Below are positions 13,990-16,384 of a stretch of 16,384 nucleotides of DNA, in pieces. Below the pieces are notes generated by a model, which saw nothing but the letters and a program-made list of their open reading frames with translations, did no database searches and was not told the origin of the DNA. The stretch spans positions 9,990-26,373 of the forward strand of contig CAPNAQ010000006.1 in NCBI GenBank assembly GCA_948663505.1. The letters run 5' to 3'. The position numbers and the translations under genes were made by a program. Origin of the DNA: an uncultured Clostridia bacterium (GTDB lineage: Bacteria; Bacillota; Clostridia; TANB77; CAG-508). Every line of letters begins with the position of its first letter. The stretch's first letter is position 1.

Positions 13990-14017
13990 TACCTTTTTAT
14001 AGCTTAAAAAAATAATT

Positions 14018-14063
14018 ACTAGTTAGTAGTTTAATATAGATTATTTGCTAATTATTAACTAGT
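14018..14063. repeat. Inverted repeat between operon promoter and spoIIID terminator
   Basis: The arms 14018-14031 and 14050-14063 (ACTAGTTAGTAGTT and its near complement) match at 12 of 14 positions, around 18 bases. It sits about 30-70 bases upstream of the promoter, where an accessory binding site is possible. Confidence 0.5.
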
Positions 14064-14071
14064 AACAAAAA

Positions 14072-14107
14072 TAAAGTATTTCAAGCATACTAACTCGAAA
14101 TACTTTA
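14072..14107 (-). terminator. Terminator for the unexcised spoIIID transcript
   Basis: AAAGTATTTC and GAAATACTTT form a perfect stem (11 bp with the flanking pair) around 14 bases, followed on the minus strand by TATTTTTG. It stands 8 bases beyond the stop of the truncated spoIIID frame, just inside the element, and keeps spoIIID transcription from entering the cargo. Confidence 0.8.
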
Positions 14108-14213
14108 CTTATTTTTATTTAATTACCAACCCCAACTTTACAATTGGATTTTTCTCTGCTAAAAAAACCTTTTTAATTTCAATACTTTCAGGAATAACTT
14201 GTCCATTTTCTTT

Positions 14214-14231
14214 ACCGTTCTTTAGTGTAAC
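14214..14231. other. attP half-arm, right end of the element
   Basis: accgttctttagtgtaac is inverted relative to 616-633 (12 of 18 positions). The two would face each other across the core in the excised circle. Confidence 0.65.
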
Positions 14232-14245
14232 ATCTTTGTGTACCG
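14230..14245. repeat. Right attachment-site core, spoIIID N-half junction
   Basis: Exact copy of 598-613, 13,632 bp away, in the same orientation. It lies over codons 47-51 of spoIIID. Confidence 0.9.
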
Positions 14246-14553
14246 TTGACTTTGAAATGCCAAATTTTTTAGCAGCACCTCTTACTGTATCTTTTGCTTC
14301 TATTATATAATGTGCAAGATTTATTGCACGTTCATCTATTGGATTATTACTTGCTCCATGCAAGCTATGTATATTATTATTCATTGTGCTAACCTCCATT
14401 GAATACTTTTTGTTTAATTGTATTCATATAATTTTTGTATTAGAACTTTTTGCTTTTTCATATGCTCTGTGTTTCCTCTGTATAACCCATCTGTAATTCA
14501 TTTCTTTTCATACATCTAAGAAATATTTATATGCAATTTAAAGAGTTTTTAGA

Positions 14554-15537
14554 TTAATTGTTAAATGCAATTATTGTCCCCAAATACAAAAAATATGTAA
14601 AAACAAATAATACACCATTGCCTCTGGACATTTGATTTTTCTTTCCTATAAAAGGGAACAGACCAAGAATTATAGAAGATACTATTAATAATATAATATT
14701 ACTATTATAACTAGTTGAATAATTTATTGGCATTAAAGTTGCAGACATACCAATAATTAATAAAATATTAAAAATCTGTGAGCCAATAATATTTCCTATA
14801 GCCATATCAGTGTCACCTTTTCTAGTAGCAGCAATAGAAGTTATTAATTCTGGTAAACTAGTACTAAAAGCAACTATTGTTAAACTTATTAGCTTTTCGC
14901 TAATTTCCAATAACCTTGCTATTTGAACAGAATTATCAACAACTAAATCTCCGCCTAGTTTTAGACCAATAATACCCACTACTATTCCAAATAACGACTG
15001 AAATATTGATATCTCTTTATTTTCATATGTGTGTATTTCAACTAATGTATCTTCATTATCAAAATGTGCACCTTTTTTTGCCATTATAAAATTATATATA
15101 ATAAATATTAAACAAAATGCTAATAATATAATTCCTTCTATTCTAGTTATTTTATTCAATTCTGCACTTGTACCATTTATAGATAAGAAAAACAATAATA
15201 TAGTAGAAAATATCATAAAAGGTATCTCAAAAATTCGAGTTTCCTTTTTAAACTCTAGTGGCTTTATTACAGAACACACACCCAATATCAAAAGCAAATT
15301 AGCCAAATTACTTCCAACAACATTACCTATCGCAATATCAGAATGTCCTTCTAATGCTGATGTTACACTTACCACAAGCTCTGGCATAGATGTTCCTATA
15401 GAAACAATTGTTAAACCAATAACAATTTCAGGGATATTAAATTTCTTAGCGATTCCACTTGCACCATCTACTAAAAAATCAGCTCCTTTTATTAATAGCA
15501 CAAATCCTATAACTATTAATATTATATACATAAACAT
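14554..15537 (-). CDS. Calcium/sodium antiporter, CaCA family (YrbG-like)
   Basis: About 327 residues, with ten or so membrane segments and the two inverted alpha repeats of the family: GTSMPELVVSV with GNVVGSNLANLL, and FSTSLPELITSI with GNIIGSQIFNILL. The acidic and Asn residues of these repeats bind the cation. A cytoplasmic loop near residues 155-180 (KKGAHFDNEDTLVEIHTYENK) splits the halves. The ATG at 15537 is chosen for GAAGTGG upstream; the one at 15555 has no site. It exchanges Ca2+ for Na+ or H+ at the membrane. Chromosomal flank, between comEA and spoIIID, with its own promoter. Confidence 0.9.
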   Translation of the reverse strand: MFMYIILIVIGFVLLIKGADFLVDGASGIAKKFNIPEIVIGLTIVSIGTSMPELVVSVTSALEGHSDIAIGNVVGSNLANLLLILGVCSVIKPLEFKKETRIFEIPFMIFSTILLFFLSINGTSAELNKITRIEGIILLAFCLIFIIYNFIMAKKGAHFDNEDTLVEIHTYENKEISIFQSLFGIVVGIIGLKLGGDLVVDNSVQIARLLEISEKLISLTIVAFSTSLPELITSIAATRKGDTDMAIGNIIGSQIFNILLIIGMSATLMPINYSTSYNSNIILLIVSSIILGLFPFIGKKNQMSRGNGVLFVFTYFLYLGTIIAFNN

Positions 15538-15589
15538 TTTTACCACTTCTTTCATAGCAATATATTAATTCTTATTTTAACTTTTTGAA

Positions 15590-15618
15590 ATTATACATTA
15601 TTAATATACTTTTATCAA
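15590..15618 (-). promoter_or_regulatory. Promoter of the antiporter gene
   Basis: TTGATA (15613-15618), 17 bases, perfect TATAAT (15590-15595) on the minus strand, about 50 bases upstream of the start. Confidence 0.75.
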
Positions 15619-15713
15619 GTGTATAATTTTTTTAAGTTTTGGTTTATTATTATATAAAATTGATTATAGAAAAAAGATATATATTATTTTAAAAAACTGA
15701 AACTTAAATATAA

Positions 15714-16379
15714 TCATTTTATTGTTATAAGATCTTTTATTTTATCAAATTTACTATTACCTATTCCACTAACATTTTTAATATCCTCAATAGATTTAAA
15801 TTTACCATGTTCACTTCTATAATCAACAATTTTATTTGCAGTTGAAGGACCAATACCAGGCAATAGCTCTAACTGTGCTTGTGTAGCAATATTAATATTT
15901 ATTTTTGAATTATTTAACATCTTTGTATTTTTTGAATTATTATTATTTATATTATCATTTGACTCAAATTCTCCATCTAAAATCGATGAATTTAAATCAT
16001 CTTCTTTTACACTAGGAATATAAAACTTCATTCCATCTTCTAAAGTAACTGCCAAATTAATATTTTTAATATTAGCATCATTTTTTAGACCACCTGCTTG
16101 TTTAATTGCATCAGTTATTCTATCATTTTGTTCCATTTCATAAACACCTGGATTTACAACCTCACCTGCTACATATACAACTATTTTTGTATTTTGTTGA
16201 TTAATATTATTTATATTTTCATTAGTTTTACTTATATTATCTTTTGTAGAATTTAATTCTTCTGGAAAAATTTTAATATCATTATTTTTTTCATAATATT
16301 TATATAATAAAACTGAACAAATAATGATAATTATAATTATTAAATATTTTATTTTATTATTTTCAAAAACATTTTTCAT
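15714..16379 (-). CDS. comEA: ComEA-type competence DNA-binding protein
   Basis: 221 residues. Residues 10-28 form a single membrane anchor (KYLIIIIIIICSVLLYKYY). A polar Asn-rich linker follows, then an SLBB domain from about residue 66 (VVYVAGEVVNPGVYEM, then ITDAIKQAGG). After a second Asn-rich linker comes the helix-hairpin-helix pair (NIATQAQLELLPGIGPSTA, then KIVDYRSEHGKF and NVSGIGNSKFDKI). This is the standard order of ComEA, which holds double-stranded DNA at the outer face of the membrane during uptake. The ATG at 16379 is 5 bases from the window edge, so the ribosome binding site is not visible. Confidence 0.92.
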   Translation of the reverse strand: MKNVFENNKIKYLIIIIIIICSVLLYKYYEKNNDIKIFPEELNSTKDNISKTNENINNINQQNTKIVVYVAGEVVNPGVYEMEQNDRITDAIKQAGGLKNDANIKNINLAVTLEDGMKFYIPSVKEDDLNSSILDGEFESNDNINNNNSKNTKMLNNSKININIATQAQLELLPGIGPSTANKIVDYRSEHGKFKSIEDIKNVSGIGNSKFDKIKDLITIK

Positions 16380-16384
16380 ACATT

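Larger units (their letters stand above)
598..14245. mobile_element. 13.6-kb skin-like element interrupting spoIIID, carrying its own large serine recombinase
   Basis: The boundaries are set by 16-bp direct repeats (598-613 and 14230-14245) that fall inside the two halves of spoIIID. Excision between them removes 13,632 bp as a circle and restores the reading frame. A complete large serine recombinase lies against the left junction. All recognised cargo genes point the same way as spoIIID. Cargo includes toxin-antitoxin-like pairs, HEPN-like genes, a nuclease, and a nucleotide-processing operon with an exporter. No phage structural, replication or conjugation genes are visible, so it resembles an integrative element or heavily reduced prophage. 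By analogy with the sigK-intervening skin elements, excision is expected in the mother cell during sporulation; that timing is inference. Confidence 0.9.
14115..14384 (-). pseudogene. spoIIID: spoIIID, N-terminal half with helix-turn-helix, running into an element-encoded tail
   Basis: From the ATG at 14384 (GGAGG 8 bases upstream; the ATG at 14399 lacks a site) the frame gives 89 residues. Residues 17-52 (DERAINLAHYIIEAKDTVR, then AAKKFGISKSTVHKDV) are the SpoIIID helix-turn-helix, ending exactly at the attachment core. The following 37 residues, TLKNGKENGQVIPES onward, come from the element and resemble nothing. SpoIIID is the mother-cell regulator acting between sigmaE and sigmaK; the missing C-terminal basic helix is needed for DNA binding in Bacillus. 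Excision joins residue 52 to SERLKKINP at 596 in frame, for 98 residues. Upstream, AATACAATT and CATATGAA are weak sigmaE-like boxes. Classed as pseudogene only because the gene is split. Confidence 0.95.

Noticed and set aside
598..14245. Element as an intact prophage or conjugative element
   Set aside because: No capsid, tail, terminase, replication, relaxase or type IV secretion genes are visible.
14385..14553. A definite sigmaE promoter for spoIIID
   Set aside because: AATACAATT and CATATGAA are the best -10 candidates but neither has a good -35 at 13-15 bases, so I only mention them under the gene.

Overview
The DNA is very AT-rich (roughly three quarters A+T by eye). Nearly every gene is on the minus strand, the ribosome binding sites are AGGAGG-like, and sporulation genes (spoIIID, yabG) and comEA flank the region. 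This points to an endospore-forming, low-GC member of the Clostridia. I cannot name the species. There are no rRNA, tRNA or CRISPR features.

The central result is that the sporulation regulator gene spoIIID is cut in two by a 13,632-bp element. The N-terminal half (start at 14384, helix-turn-helix included) and the C-terminal half (ending at 456) each end at the same 16-bp sequence, acatctttgtgtaccg (598-613 and 14230-14245). Recombination between these copies joins the halves in frame into an ordinary 98-residue SpoIIID. A complete large serine recombinase (592-2184) sits directly at one junction, and the predicted circle joint is a 52-bp imperfect palindrome like an attP site. This is the architecture of a developmentally excised element such as skin in sigK, but here the target is spoIIID, which I do not know as a described target. 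Excision in the mother cell would restore SpoIIID; yabG, the next gene downstream, has its own sigmaK-like promoter.

Layout in the direction of transcription (high to low coordinates): comEA (15714-16379) and a Ca2+/Na+ antiporter (14554-15537) are ordinary chromosome. Then comes spoIIID-N (14115-14384) with its terminator just inside the element. The element continues with a promoter/operator, an unrecognised 163-aa gene, and a HEPN-like gene broken into three frames (12754-13447). A terminator follows, then a long operon: two overlapping HEPN-like unknowns (10187-12435), a PDDEXK/DUF1016 nuclease with an amber codon (9136-10164), and five tightly packed genes for nucleotide-type chemistry and export (HAD deoxyribonucleotidase, MFS, 2H phosphoesterase, NUDIX, HAD; 5834-9105). 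Next are a 375-bp gene-free stretch with a probable TnpB-type transposon relic and a large hairpin, a DUF4258/YgiT toxin-antitoxin-like pair, a run of small separately promoted genes (43-aa ORF, RNase H-winged helix fusion, 64-aa ORF, twice-frameshifted gene, frameshifted PIN toxin with partner), and the recombinase. Beyond the junction lie spoIIID-C and the start of yabG.

At least four cargo genes are disabled (nonsense or frameshift), while the recombinase, both attachment sites and both spoIIID halves are intact. This is what one expects if the host needs the excision machinery to sporulate and the cargo is drifting, although sequencing error must be excluded for the frameshifts.
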